DNA of 64,000 nt from Kingdonia uniflora. Its lineage: Eukaryota > Streptophyta > Magnoliopsida > Ranunculales > Circaeasteraceae. The stretch spans positions 4,960,001-5,024,000 of the forward strand of contig JACGCM010000715.1 in NCBI GenBank assembly GCA_014058105.1, in the 5' to 3' direction. A program made the translations under genes and the position numbers. Shown piece by piece: positions 46,578 to 57,702 of the stretch (its first letter is position 1; each line of letters opens with the position of its first letter). The notes below the pieces were generated by a model. It ran no database searches, had not been told where the DNA came from, and saw only the letters and a program-made list of their open reading frames with translations.

Positions 46578-47875
46578 AATTCAAGTATGTATCTCTTACT
46601 TGCTTTCATAAATCTTTTTTTTTTCCATATCTTTCATTATGCTAATTTATATACCTATTACTTGCTGTAGGAATTGTAAAATTTGTTTCAAATAGAGGAA
46701 AAATTATCCTAATTGAGATAAATGTTTCATATTGAACTGGTAAGAGACTTTTAAATATCTATATAAATAATATTTTTTTCATTCACCTCATAATTTCTCA
46801 TTGTAAAATTATTGATTTAAGCAGAAATGGGTAGAGCTTTACCACAAGAATTGTAAACCCAGCAGCTGCTTCAGATTATACATAAGGACTTATTGCTTGC
46901 TCGATTATCAACCAGAGTGGACAAAAGTAGTCTTCAAAATTTGATGATTATTTAAATAAAGGAATAGACTTTTATTTATATTTTATTTTTTCTATATCTA
47001 TTTACATAAAATGATTTTTTTTCATTTTAGTATTAGACCAAGACTCATTGATAGTACATTCTTTTCGCTTATATATAATTTTATTTTACGTTAATTTTTA
47101 CTATGTTCTGCTTAAATCTATGCTTCATTTTGTATTAAGAGTTTCACCCAATTAGTTTTATAGTTGAAAGTTACGCCTCCACCGATGTTCAGGTTTGTAT
47201 AAATATCACTAATAGTTGTTCTTTGTCTCTTTACATCTCTATATCTGTATATCTTATGTTCGTTTAATTGTATTCTCAGATGACTTTCTAGAATAAACTC
47301 CATTTAAAATAGGGAACATCTCCAACTGCATTTATCATCATCCAAGCTATTGAATGTCGGGTAAAATTTTCATTACTTTGTTTTATTATTTCTTATATGA
47401 TTATTTCGAATATATATATATATTATCATATGCAACGGCGATAGTATTAGCATCAAAGGCACGTTAATAGACAATTATATAGCGCCGAAGGCCTGTCAAC
47501 ATAATCATTGCGGCGAGGCACGAGTAGTACAAGTCTTATTTTATTCCTAAAATATTATAAATAGGTACTAGTGAAAGTAATTTATTTCATAACTTTTTTA
47601 CGCTTCAATCTTAAACACGCAATTGTGTATGGAAAGACCTATCTAAATTTAAGGCTCATAGTGAAAATGATTAGCATGTTATCACTGCTTGAGCTGGCTC
47701 AAGAGCCATCTGATGGGTAAGCACACAGATATGATTGCACAATCTACATAAGAAAGTTAAAGAACAGGAATCTCCTTGATATCCAAAACCAAATTTTATT
47801 GAGTCTTAGCACCTTAGTCACTTTTAGCTTACAATCTGGTGTTTCACTTAATACAGTTACAAATTAGTGTTACAG
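46578..47875. other. AT-rich stretch after the Helitron gene
   Basis: No reading frame of note; a (TA)n run near 47410. The stretch 47470-47535 has a GC-rich word set (GCGCCGAAGGC, TTGCGGCGAGGCACGAG) that could be a decayed Helitron 3' hairpin, but no clean CTRR end follows, so I do not call it. The N-lobe exons of the kinase gene that begins at 47876 would be expected here; I could not recognise them. Confidence 0.4.
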
Positions 47876-48503
47876 GATGGTCAGCTTCCTGAAGACTTTG
47901 TGTATGATCTTGCCCGCAGCCTTCTCAAAGCTTTGCAGTAAGAATTTTTTTGTCTTTGATTAACATGGTGTACATTTTATTTATTTATTTATATATATTT
48001 GATTCCGCAAACTCAAGTCTAGAAATGAGAACTAAAGTAAATGTTCTTACACTCAAATGGTATTATTTACTGTGACTTAAAACCATCCTTCTAGATGAGA
48101 ATGGGCGCACAAAGGTAGTTTGTTACCTTCCCTCTATTTCTCTAGTGTTTTAGGTTATCATCACTTTCCTAGTCAATAATTTCTAATTAAGTATATTGAA
48201 CAGCAAAACTCTTGTTTCTTTTTGTGGTGTAGCTCTACGATTTTGGATTACCAAAAAGATTTAGTGATATATCTAAAACTCCTCAGGTGGGTTTCTCCTA
48301 GTATTCCAATTTAGCTATCCTATTATCTTAAAAATGGCGTCTGATTATTGTTCTTTTATTTATTTCTCACACTTATTTAGCTGTCACAAGCAAAGCATGG
48401 AACTCTATGTTATATGGTTCCAGGATGGAGGAGCCCATTCTTATGCATCCGATTTTTGGCCACATGGTTGTATACTGTATGAGTACTATACAGGGAGGCC
48501 ATC
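47876..48503 (+). pseudogene. RUK: RUNKEL/ULK4-like protein kinase relic, exons of the C-lobe
   Basis: Exons by splice signals and protein match: 47876-47938 (LPEDFVYDLARSLLKAL); about 48046-48114 (HSNGIIYCDLKPS then LDENGRTK, with a short deletion that removes the catalytic-loop Asn); 48233-48286 (LYDFGLPKRFSDISKT, keeping DFG); about 48381-48503 (SYASDFWPHGCILYEYY). The sequence is that of plant RUNKEL, a microtubule-associated kinase-like protein needed in cytokinesis. The activation-segment part has lost a few residues after CYMVP, and the donor after 47938 lacks its GT. The relic is cut at GRP by a solo LTR and continues at 49770, 56219 and 58836. Confidence 0.8.
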
Positions 48504-49769
48504 TGATAAGAGGTTTTTAGGGCCTCTAGCAAAATACCCGCTCAAAGTACAATTATTGAATTGTAGCACGGATAAGTGGGATCGAATCCACAAGGAGGTT
48601 TGGGAAAACAAATACTTTCTAGGCCGAATTACGGTTTTATAAGAGATAAATCTAAGAAGAAGAAGTAAAAACTAATTATAAAACTTAATGAGAGAGAGAG
48701 CTAAGGTTCAGACTTGGCCTCTTCCTTTCAAAGCACTAATCAATATTCAGCTAGATCATAATATCTCCACCTATCATATATTCGTGTTAAGACACATACG
48801 ATGTTGTAAAATAAACCACTAAATCTATGGTCAAGCATTTAGTGGTTATACTTTTAAGTGATGATGGAGAGTATCTTAGAGAATTATCAACTCAACCATG
48901 GCTAGGCGTGAGTGAGTTCTTTAGTATTTCCTCTTGTTTAGATCTCCAAATCAAGTCTACGGTTAGTAGTACTTGTTTGTATCCAAAGTTATCGTACACC
49001 AAACCGATGCTATGGTCAAGCCTTCGATATGATGCACTAACTTATCAATCATGAAGTACTAAGAGAAAACTAATTAGAACCTAATTAATACCAACTATTG
49101 CTCATCTAAGAAGAGACCTCATCCTAGCCTTAGCTAGGAGATTAACCGCTCATCTCGAACTTTATCGCATTAATAACTAATTATTTACAAAAGAAAATAA
49201 TAAAGAAAAAATAAATAAATAAAACTAAGACTTTATTTCTTCTAAACTTACTCTAATATGAGATGCCCAATTACAATGGAGGGAGAGTTCCTTTTATAGG
49301 AGAAGGAATTCAAATTTAGAAACTATACATTAAATTGTAAATAATATTTTTATAATAATATCTTCTAATTTTACAACCAATCATCTAAGATTCTTGCATA
49401 TAATTCTCTTAAGTGATGTAGAGATCTTTCTTTATAGAAACTCTTGCATATCCTTTATGGAGACTCTTCCATATCTTTAATATAAAATATCTTCAAGGAT
49501 CTTGGATGCAATATATTATTTGATCTTATTCTCCAAGAATATTTGTGTATATATTTCTTCAATCTTGAGACCAAATATATTGTGTCTTTGACTTTTTGTG
49601 CTATGAACTGTTGAAGACACTTTTACTTAACTTTAAGAACTTGGTTTCAAATATCCATCTCCAATAGCTACAATCAAGCAAACGTACATAAGTACCCAAA
49701 ATTAAATATTATGGACAACTAAAACACATGTTCGGGTATATTAAAAATGTCATAATTATGTGCTCATCA
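48504..49769. mobile_element. Solo LTR, 1266 bp, inserted in the kinase exon
   Basis: It starts TGATAAGAGG and ends GTGCTCATCA, with TG and CA ends, flanked by CCATC (48499-48503) and CCACC (49770-49774), a 5-bp duplication with one change. Removal restores the kinase frame (GRP to PLMG). No gag or pol inside. It contains the near-palindrome GTGGGATCGAATCCAC near 48576. Lineage not assigned. Confidence 0.8.
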
Positions 49770-49799
49770 CCACCCTTGATGGGATAATCCACTCAGTTA
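49770..49799 (+). pseudogene. RUK: Kinase relic, 30-base piece between solo LTR and H2
   Basis: The frame after the LTR gives PLMG, a stop, then STQL, matching the PPFVGREFTQL stretch expected in RUNKEL. It ends at TTA, the target duplication of H2. Confidence 0.75.
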
Positions 49800-49958
49800 G
49801 AGTACTTGCAGCGGGGTGTTGGTTTGAGTTGGGTTTACAAACCCAAACTTAAACTCATACTTTGAGTCTTCTCGCAGTGAAAAATCAAGTGTGAGTTCTC
49901 CTACGTGGCGATACAGTAACTCAACCCAGTGTGAGGAGCTCACACCCAAATAAAATGA

Positions 49959-51558
49959 GTTTGGCAGTGTTTAGATTACCACACAGTAATCCAAATACTT
50001 CCTATCTCAATTATTTCACTAGATTACTCCCTGTCTACTTCTTCTCCCCTAAAACCAAGGAAGTCGAGCATAGAGGAGAACCTCTACGCCCTCCCCAAAT
50101 GGAAATCTTTGGCACCAGTTGTAATAACTCTACACCGTCGACCCCATCCTCCCATAACCCACCTTTAACACCATTCTCTCAACATCCATCATTACAATTC
50201 ACTCCATACCTCTACCACAACCAATCATAATTCTAATCACATACCCCACCTCCGTTTACCGTGTCGCAAAGGGATCCCAGTTATAGACAATATCAAAATT
50301 TATTTACACTCTCTCAGCCGCAACCTCAGGCGTTTAGCCTGTACTATCAACCCTATCTGCTCACTCAACCTCAAGGTTTTCAACTTCTAAATTACTTTTA
50401 GAAGTACCTATTCTATGGTGAATCTACTCAGCACAGTCAAAGTGACACAAATGCGTCAATACCTATTGAAGCGGCCGCGCCCCAGAAAGAAAAAGGAAAA
50501 GGAAGAATGAAAAGAGCACTCGCAAAACCAAGACAAAACGTGCAAGTACCAAAAGATGCTAATTTTTTGGACGAGACGAATGATGGTGGACTGCATTGGA
50601 TGGAAGCAGATTTAACATGCCTCGCAAGGGCGTGGGTTACAGCTTCTATCCAGACAATGAGATGTACAAAGGGTTTTACTTTCTATTAAAAGGTCAACAT
50701 TACCTTTAACATAGACCTCGAGTGCCCCACACGACAATCAAGTGGGTCGACCAAATCTCAGTGGTATAACCTTAATGCACAATGTGTAGCGTACAAGGAG
50801 ATAGTTACTCAAGAACGATTTAGGAATAGCATCGGGAAAATAGAAGAAGATCGGGTATGTTCTGATTTCCTTTAACTCAATTTCATTTATTTTTTGCAGA
50901 TATACTCGTTATTTATTTTTATTTGGTAATTTTGCAAATTGTAGGAAAACGATGCACACAAGATCTATCAAGATTTGAATGGCGGCAATAACTTTAAACA
51001 CCGTGAAGCGAATAAGTTTTGGCACGAGAACCGCGATGGGCCAACCTAAGGGATGATGGGTGAAACCATGCGGGGAATATACCAAAAAATGTAGCCAGGA
51101 GAACATCAGATAATTATTCTCCAGGGAACACGGTCGGATCAAACAATCCATCAGAGGACCCCTACGGCCCACCTGTACCTCAATCTGAAGGCCCAAATTC
51201 TGACTTAGATGGTTCGTTGTATGAGGGTGGAAGCAGGCCCATCGGCCAAAAACTCTATAGAAAGAACCTTGCAACACAAAAGGTATTGGATGGTATTGCT
51301 GCATCTAGTAACGGTATCCAAACAATGTTGGATGAACTACGGTTGGAAAAGAGATAAGCGAAAGAAGAAAAGAAAAAAAGAAGAGTAGAAGTAATGCAAC
51401 ACTGGCAAGCCAAAATGGATTTCGAGCAAGAAAAGGTAGATTGCAAAATCATGGAGAAATACCTGAGTACTCTTTCTGCAGATAAATTGCAATACTATCT
51501 ACAAAGGCAAGTTGAGGTTACGGAACGCCTGGCCAAGAGGGGCAGACCAGGTACTTGA
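49959..51558 (+). pseudogene. H2 ORF1, Myb/trihelix-like protein
   Basis: ATG near 49959 (MSLAVFRLPHSN), a long low-complexity N-terminus rich in Pro, Ser and Gln, a basic patch KGKGRMKRALAKPRQ (50490-50535), then the Myb-like domain (WMEADLTCLARAWVTAS, 50598-50648; NSIGKIEEDRV, 50826-50858). A gap 50859-50944 (GTATGT to TTGTAG) fits an intron. The C-terminal part has RPIGQKLYRKNLATQKVLDG (51236-51295) and a coiled coil ending RLAKRGRPGT at 51558, the NAM-associated layout. Stops and shifts are present. Convergent with the transposase, as in H1. Confidence 0.82.
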
Positions 51559-51965
51559 AGTGGTGATGAAATATAATTTAACTTTACTGTATATATAAGT
51601 TTTCTTTTCAAGAATGTAGTTTACCTTCCAAAAATATAATCGTTTGAATATTGTACTTTGCTATTGAAGAATGCAATCTTGTTTTCGAAATGTTTATTGC
51701 TGATAATATTACGTTAAAACAAATACAAGATTAATACAATATCAAAAATATGTTTAATAAACTTGTACGACTAAGAAGCATTAAATTACATCAAGAACAC
51801 ACGGATAATACAAGAAATGGGGTACTAAGTTTGAAGATTTCCCTTCACGACCTACAAATGCTCGATTAGATCATCATTTATATCAAAGTATAGTTCTCAA
51901 CATCGAATGCGGTTCATTTTTGATATAAAATATTTTATTGTTCTACGTTCGCATACAATATCAAA
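51559..51965. other. Spacer between the convergent genes of H2
   Basis: AT-rich, probably the two 3' untranslated regions. No other feature seen. Confidence 0.5.
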
Positions 51966-53160
51966 CTATTTGCTTTCGATAGTTGAAGGCTCGGCCGAAT
52001 TGTAGTCTAAGTATGATAGGAATGCACCTTGTTTCTCTTTGACGATCATATTATGCATTATCACGCACGCCTTCATGACATTGTTCAAAACCTCAGGTTC
52101 CCATAATTTAACTGGATTTTTTACAACATTGAACCAAGATTGTAAAACCCCAAACGCCCATTCTATGTCTTTTTGGCAACTTTCTTGTTGTTGAGCAAAT
52201 AATTTTTGTTTTGCTCTAACCAGATTGGATATGGTTTGGACAAGTGTTCCCCATTTGGGGTATATTTTATCTGTTAGGTAAAACCCCATACCATAAGCTT
52301 TTCCGACAATTGTATAATTACAAGGCGGGGTGATACCATCGGCCAGGTCGATAAAAAGTTGTGATTATTGCAGGACATTGATATTATTGTTAGGCCCTAG
52401 TGACCCAAAAAAAGTATGTCAAATCCAAAGGTCATGTGAAGCTACCGCTTTAAGAATCAGTGTCGCCTTGGGGTAATGACCAGTAAATTGGTCGTGCCAA
52501 GCTTTAGGACAATTTTTCCATATCCAATGCATGCAATTAAAACTTCCTAACATGCCGAGAAATTACCATGACTCTTCGATCACTTTTAACCTTTTGACGT
52601 CTACCACATTTGGTACTCGAAGATATTCCTTGCAAAAAATATGTATAACCGCAATACAAAACCTTTTCACACATAACAAGGTTGTGTTTTCTCCTATTCA
52701 GATATATTCATCAAAAAGATCTGCCGCAACATCGTAGGTTAGGAAATGTAGTACTGCGACTACCTTTTGGTACGGTGATAACCCCATAGTACCAGCGTTG
52801 TTGGGTTTCAGGATAAAGTAATGATCATGAACAACGACTGCATCGAATAGACACATAAACATGTCTCTACTCATACGAAAACATCGCCAAAATTCCCATG
52901 GCTCATATGTGTAATTCGGCTTGAAGTCGTCCAGTATAATGTTGTAATACCCCAATGGGTAATCTCACTTCTTTCTTTTATCCTTACGGCCCATGACACT
53001 CCCATCGTGACTCGAAGTTACATCGTGTACTATTATCTTCATTGCAGCTTGGTGCAGAACAAAAATTGCAGCCATGCAATCAAAGATATGATCGTTAGAA
53101 AAGGACGATGATACACCTGGAGGATCACCAATGGACGAATCGGATGATGAAGAAGACATT
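51966..53160 (-). pseudogene. H2 PIF/Harbinger transposase, catalytic aspartates replaced
   Basis: Minus strand: an N-terminal Ser-rich start (MSSSSSDSSIGDPPG, 53159), a helical region EPWEFWRCFRMSRDMFMCLF (52880-52820), then the catalytic domain. The first Asp motif reads MLGSFNCMHW with Asn at codon 52536-52538. The second reads GPNNNINVL with Asn at 52383-52385. The Glu region is kept (QKDIEWAFGVLQSWF, near 52150), and the C-terminal ACVIMHNMIVKE is typical of the family. Both Asp to Asn changes are single transitions. Frame breaks occur between 52690 and 52290. Confidence 0.87.
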
Positions 53161-53280
53161 TGAGACTGTAGAGTTGAGAGAAGGGTATAATATTAGATGG
53201 TGATTAAGTTTCTAATAGAAGAAAGAAGTATAAAAGGGAGAAATGTAAAAGGGGAAGAAGTTATGGGTCTTGAAATTAGG

Positions 53281-53330
53281 GATTTGGCGGTGAAAAGGAC
53301 ACCGTGCGGTGTTCCTTTCACCGCCAAATC
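53281..53330. repeat. Perfect-type hairpin upstream of the H2 transposase
   Basis: GATTTGGCGGTGAAAAGGAC and, inverted, GTTCCTTTCACCGCCAAATC enclose ACCGTGCGGT. The inner part shares AAAGGAACACCG.GCGGTG with the three GC palindromes at 56021-56071 upstream of the PMD gene. Confidence 0.8.
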
Positions 53331-53336
53331 CCTGTT

Positions 53337-53484
53337 TCTATTCGAATAGACCCTAAGTCTATTCGAATAGAATACCTCAGTGTAAAATTTATAAAAGCAG
53401 ACTTTGGGTCTATTCGAATAAAATTGCTCAGTGCAAAATTGTACAAATTTATTCGAACAGACAAATAGTCTGTTCGAATAGACA
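53337..53484. promoter_or_regulatory. TCTATTCGAATAGA palindrome cluster upstream of the H2 transposase (5 copies)
   Basis: Copies or near copies at about 53338, 53361, 53407, 53447 and 53468, in an otherwise plain AT-rich stretch 150-320 bases upstream of the transposase ATG. Spaced irregularly (23 to 46 bases). Confidence 0.75.
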
Positions 53485-53599
53485 TTGAAAAAACTCCCCC
53501 AAAAACAAGAAAGCTTCAATCAATTTCAGCATTAGATAGTCATTGCTAATTAACATCACACAAACTCTCCCAAAAACCATTCTTGTTAAACTACATCAT

Positions 53600-55880
53600 G
53601 TGATTATAATAAATAAATAAAGGGAAACAGTACACAAATACGAGATAATAAGTACTAGTAGCTATAGGTGAGCTTCTACATCGTGTATATATTCGTAAAA
53701 AACACCTATATCTACTGAGAATCATCTCCAGTACCCCACCCCCTGCGGCTAGTACCGCCTCTTCTGGTTCGCAGACCAGATCCACGTGTCTCGTCCTCGC
53801 GCCACTTCCAGATAGTAGCGGCACTACCCGTACGTCACGCCCCTTCCTCAGCTGTAGGTTCTGAACATGACATAAAATTTATAAATATTTTAACAAAATA
53901 AATATAATATTAAGAAATAAATAAATACATAAATAAATTAATTACATGTGGATATAGTTGATCATTTATACTGTCAATGTAATTGTGGGCAATATCAAGC
54001 TCATCAGCCAACTACTACAGCCTCTGGGCGTCCCGTGCAGACTCTGCAAGGGAAAGTCACCGCATACCATGAGTCAGGTGCCACAACTCCTCTACACCGT
54101 AGGAGAAAGACATGGGTGGCGGGTCCCTCAAGCGGTGGATGGGGAGCAGCTCACGCGTCCCTGTCCACTCCATGTGCCACCCGGGATCTGGCCCCTCAAG
54201 CTTGCCAGGCAAACTAAACTCCAGGGAAAAGCTATGAACCAACACTAACGTAACCACCACAAGTGTAATACCATCCCTGAGTGCAACGGGTCCGAACATA
54301 TCTATATTTTCCATCCTCCGGGAATCTGTCAACAGGTGGCCTACCTCCGAAGTTTATTCAGCCCAGTATGAGGCGTAAGTCTCTCACTCCTCCCCTGTTA
54401 CAAACTACTCACAGTCAAGAAACCTGACCTGTCTCATCTCCTGTAAAGCCGCTAGACTAATATGTGGCGACATGCTAAGTGGAGGATCCAAAAGATTACG
54501 CACCTCGCCAGTCAGCTGCCTCCAGTATCTATCCCCCAAGTAATATTCACAGTTTCTATTTGGTACTTGAAGTGGCATCCTCTTACGGGATAGAAGTATT
54601 GCAGTCAGTAAGTCCTTTATCTCAGACACTACAGAATCTAACCAAGGTTCTCAGGTGATCATCTCAATAGTACGGTGGTCAATGTGGTATCTGCCTAGAA
54701 TAAATAGATTTGTTGCCTAGTCAATTGTTTTCCTTCTGTCCCCCCCCCCTCTCCCATGCCCTGAGACGCGGATAGGCCGAGAACTTAACATCTTCATTGA
54801 CTATAGGGCGACCAACCCCACAATACTCGTAGAACCAATACTGTATTTTGAAATAACATAAAAATTTATTATAAATTATATTTAAGACATTTATTGGAAT
54901 ATATTTGATTTGTAGCTTGTAAGGAAAAAGTGTTAGTGTACCTCAAGAACTTGGGAAAATCCAGTGATGGCACCCCCGGTGGTGACTGCGGTATCAAAAC
55001 CATGGTACAGGAAAGCAAAAATAGCATAACCCCAGTCATATTGGGCAGCCTAGTCTAAATCAGCCACGGCCGCGAGATATCTAGGCGGGACAGTGTCGTT
55101 GGCCGTTTGGAACCACAAATATTTCATCATGAAGAGGATAAAAATATAAGCAATAGTAATATCATCTTCCCGATCAGCTGCGATGGTCAAGTACATCATC
55201 AAATATAAAATGTTGACGTTCCCACTCTTTATATGGCTGGAATCAATGTCGGGGAGCAATTTTCTCGCATTGGATAAAATAGACCATGCGTCGTCATACA
55301 GCACCTGTGTCGGATATCGGTCGATTGACAATGATGTCAGCATAGTAAAATCTAGAGAAGTGACCCCTATATCCGTATATGGAAACATAAACGTGTGTAT
55401 TGTCGGCCACCAATGCTCTGTAAGGGCCTGAATTAGCCGATTATCAAAATTGCCCAAGCGTATATCCATAAACTGCCCGAATATATTTACCACGGCATCC
55501 CTTACAGGTGGAATTGTACAAATATCTTTCTAACCTTTGATCACCGTAGTAAATGTACCGTGCAGACGCATCGAATCCCGATTCTGTTCATTGGAGTATT
55601 TTGTCAAACACTTGATTTATGGAAATAATAAATTCACAATTACACTAAAACTTACCGTAAGTTCCTTGCCAGTGTAATAGATATGAGTGACGCCTTCTGG
55701 GAGTTGGGTAATACACCTCTGCAGGTAGTTTTCTTAGGATGGGTTTAGTATAGGTTGTTGGACATCTTTAAATTCTACTCGCTTTTTCTTCCTTCCAGAC
55801 TCGACCGAGTTACGGCTCGCTCTGGATCTCTTGTCACTTTAAACCCAGGTAATGTACTGGGGTGTGGGTCTTCCTCTTGG
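53600..55880 (-). pseudogene. H2 plant mobile domain gene P3
   Basis: Minus-strand gene. A first exon (about 55880-55660) is followed by a gap near 55560-55640, then the PMD core open at 55493-55050: FGQFMDIRLGNFDNRLIQAL, EHWWPTIHTFMFPY, LDFTMLTSLSI and DSSHIKSGNVNILYL. The second PMD half is at about 55010-54780 and a long C-terminal region at 54629-53600 with frame breaks. The same subfamily as P2 in H1, with the same transposon family as host. Its 5' flank carries GC palindromes like the one upstream of the transposase. Function in the element unknown. Confidence 0.78.
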
Positions 55881-56020
55881 TTTTGCATTGTGTTTTGAAA
55901 TAATTTGGGAAATTTTTCAGTATACCTTCGATTTGAGAGAGAGAAAGAGATGAGGAAAAACTGTTAAAACTCGAGTTGGGTTTGATTCGGGGTTAACAAT
56001 GCAAGCAGCGATATTTGGAA

Positions 56021-56071
56021 CCCCGCGCGGCAATCCTTTTACCGCGCGGTAAAAGGAACACCGCGCGGTGT
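56021..56071. promoter_or_regulatory. CCGCGCGG palindromes upstream of PMD gene P3 (3 copies)
   Basis: CCGCGCGG at 56023-56030, 56042-56049 and 56061-56068, the middle one within the longer palindrome TCCTTTTACCGCGCGGTAAAAGGA. GC-rich islands in an AT-rich setting, 140-190 bases upstream of the first PMD exon. Confidence 0.75.
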
Positions 56072-56218
56072 TTTGATCTCTTCCATATTAAAATATATAT
56101 ATTACACGTCACAAACTCAAACTCACTGCTGGGAGAGGATGGGTGTGGGTTAGGTTTTTTGTGGGCCCCCTGTCAAAGCCCACACCCAAAATCGCACTTG
56201 TTGCTAGAGATGCCCTTA

Positions 56219-57385
56219 TTAAAATCAATTCTCCCTGATCCAATTCCACCTCTTCCTCGTAACCCAAGTGGCACTTTCATTCATTTGATAAACTCGCTTT
56301 TGATCAAGAATCCAGCTAAAAGAATACAGTGGTCAGAGTTTTGTTAACATAATTTTTGGAAAACAAAATTCACTTCTTTGTCTCTACCTCAGCCTCAGGT
56401 GAAGCAAAATGAAATCTCAAGGGGTATAAATCTTCTTAGGCTGGCAAAAATAGCAAAAGCAAATTTGCGGCAATAGAATGTGAAAGAAAATTACAGGCGA
56501 CCCTTACACAATTGATGTAAGAATGATGCCCAACTACAAATTTAGAATAATGATATGAAATTTAATTTTAATGAGAACGACGGGCCTGATAAATCGGATA
56601 ACGAACATGAGGCCAATATGATATTTGTGATGATTACCAGAACTAGTTGGTGTAGAAGCTATATCAATATGTCCTGAACATGATCTTTCGCAGTTGCTCT
56701 GGCATCCATCTAATCTTGCACCCAGTCTAAGACCTGTAATGCCCAATAGAAAAGGTGATAAAGATTCCAGAGGAGCATTGCTGCTCACTGAGGCATCCAT
56801 CTGATCTTTCAAAGTTGCTCTGGCATCCATCTTATCTTGCACTCAGTCTGTAATGCCCAGTACAAAAAAGTGATAAAGATTCAGGGGGAACATTGTTGGT
56901 CACCAATGCACTACCACTATCTGAATTTGTCAAGATATCTAAATAGCATTTAGACAAGTTTAACAGTCGCAGAATAGCCGACACTGGGCATACCTCTCTT
57001 GGAGTGAAGCAGATTTGATTAGATACTTGGAGATTTTAAGCGGCAATACAGCGGTTACAAATATTCTAACCAATGCCTTAGTAATGTAGCTCCTTTCAGA
57101 GTACCCCCTTATCAAAGGTTTCGACACTGCGTATGCAAATTTCCTCAGTGATTAGCTTATTGATTCGATATTCTATTGTACTTTGATTGAAGATGAGCTA
57201 GCGAGTTTGGGACTTTTGGTAGTACTCACTAATAGTGTTAGAGACAATCACGACAAGCTAAGGTGGTTTTCTATGGCTGCATTAGGTGAACTATTATTCC
57301 ATGTATCAAGTAAGAATGGAGATAATAGTGCCGCATAATCTCCATCGAACAGAGGACGCTCTGTACTTGGCTGGCAGGTTGCTTC
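56219..57385 (+). pseudogene. RUK: Kinase relic: end of kinase domain, linker and start of HEAT/ARM-type repeats
   Basis: It resumes in frame after H2 with LLKSILPDPIPPLPRNPSG, then LLIKNPAKRIQWSEFC. The linker has NLLRLAKIAKANL and VKENYRRPL (56425-56500). Then RPVMPNRKGDKDS (56730), IRYLEILSGN (57018) and WFSMAALGELLFHVSS (57265-57312), ending GWQ at a donor GT near 57386. All segments occur in this order in plant RUNKEL. A duplication of about 115 bp (from 56688 and 56803) and several stops show it is dead. Confidence 0.82.
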
Positions 57386-57694
57386 TAGCTCATTCCTTAT
57401 TTTTCCAATTTGTGTGGAAAACCATAATAACTTTTTTTCCTTTACAGTTATTTAGACTCACCAGCCCACACACCACCACGTTTTTAACATGAAAAGGTTG
57501 GGAGCCAAGCCAATTCCTTTTGAAAAAACATAATGAGGCAAGGTGAAAGTAACCCTTTTTTTGTTATTGTTGAAAAATGCTTGACTACAAAGCTGATAAA
57601 AATAATTACTGCTTGAAAACTTTGTATTTAAAGATCGATGCCCTTTTTTGGTTCTTTGTATAAAATACTCAAAGCATATTTATTTCTTATATAG
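57386..57694 (+). other. Intron of the kinase relic
   Basis: GT after GWQ at 57386 and acceptor TTTCTTATATAG at 57683-57694. No other feature. Confidence 0.65.
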
Positions 57695-57702
57695 GTTCCA
57701 AG

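Larger units (their letters stand above)
49800..56215. mobile_element. H2: PIF/Harbinger element with three genes, 6.4 kb
   Basis: The left end is GAGTACTTGCAGCGGGGTG. The reverse complement of the right end is GGGCATCTCTAGCAACAAG. Both are flanked by TTA (49797-49799, 56216-56218). The flanks join into an uninterrupted kinase reading frame (QL to LKSILPDP), which fixes both ends to the base. Inside: ORF1 on plus (49959-51558), transposase on minus (53160-51966) and a PMD gene on minus (about 55880-53600). Terminal sequences differ from those of H1 beyond the first bases, so this is another family. Confidence 0.88.

Noticed and set aside
47470..47536. Helitron 3' terminus
   Set aside because: GC-rich word set is suggestive, but the stem is imperfect and no CTRR followed by T could be fixed.
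53591..54332. Plus-strand frames at 53948-54248 as a gene
   Set aside because: They overlap the PMD P3 C-terminal region on the minus strand, show no recognised motif and look like shadows of it.
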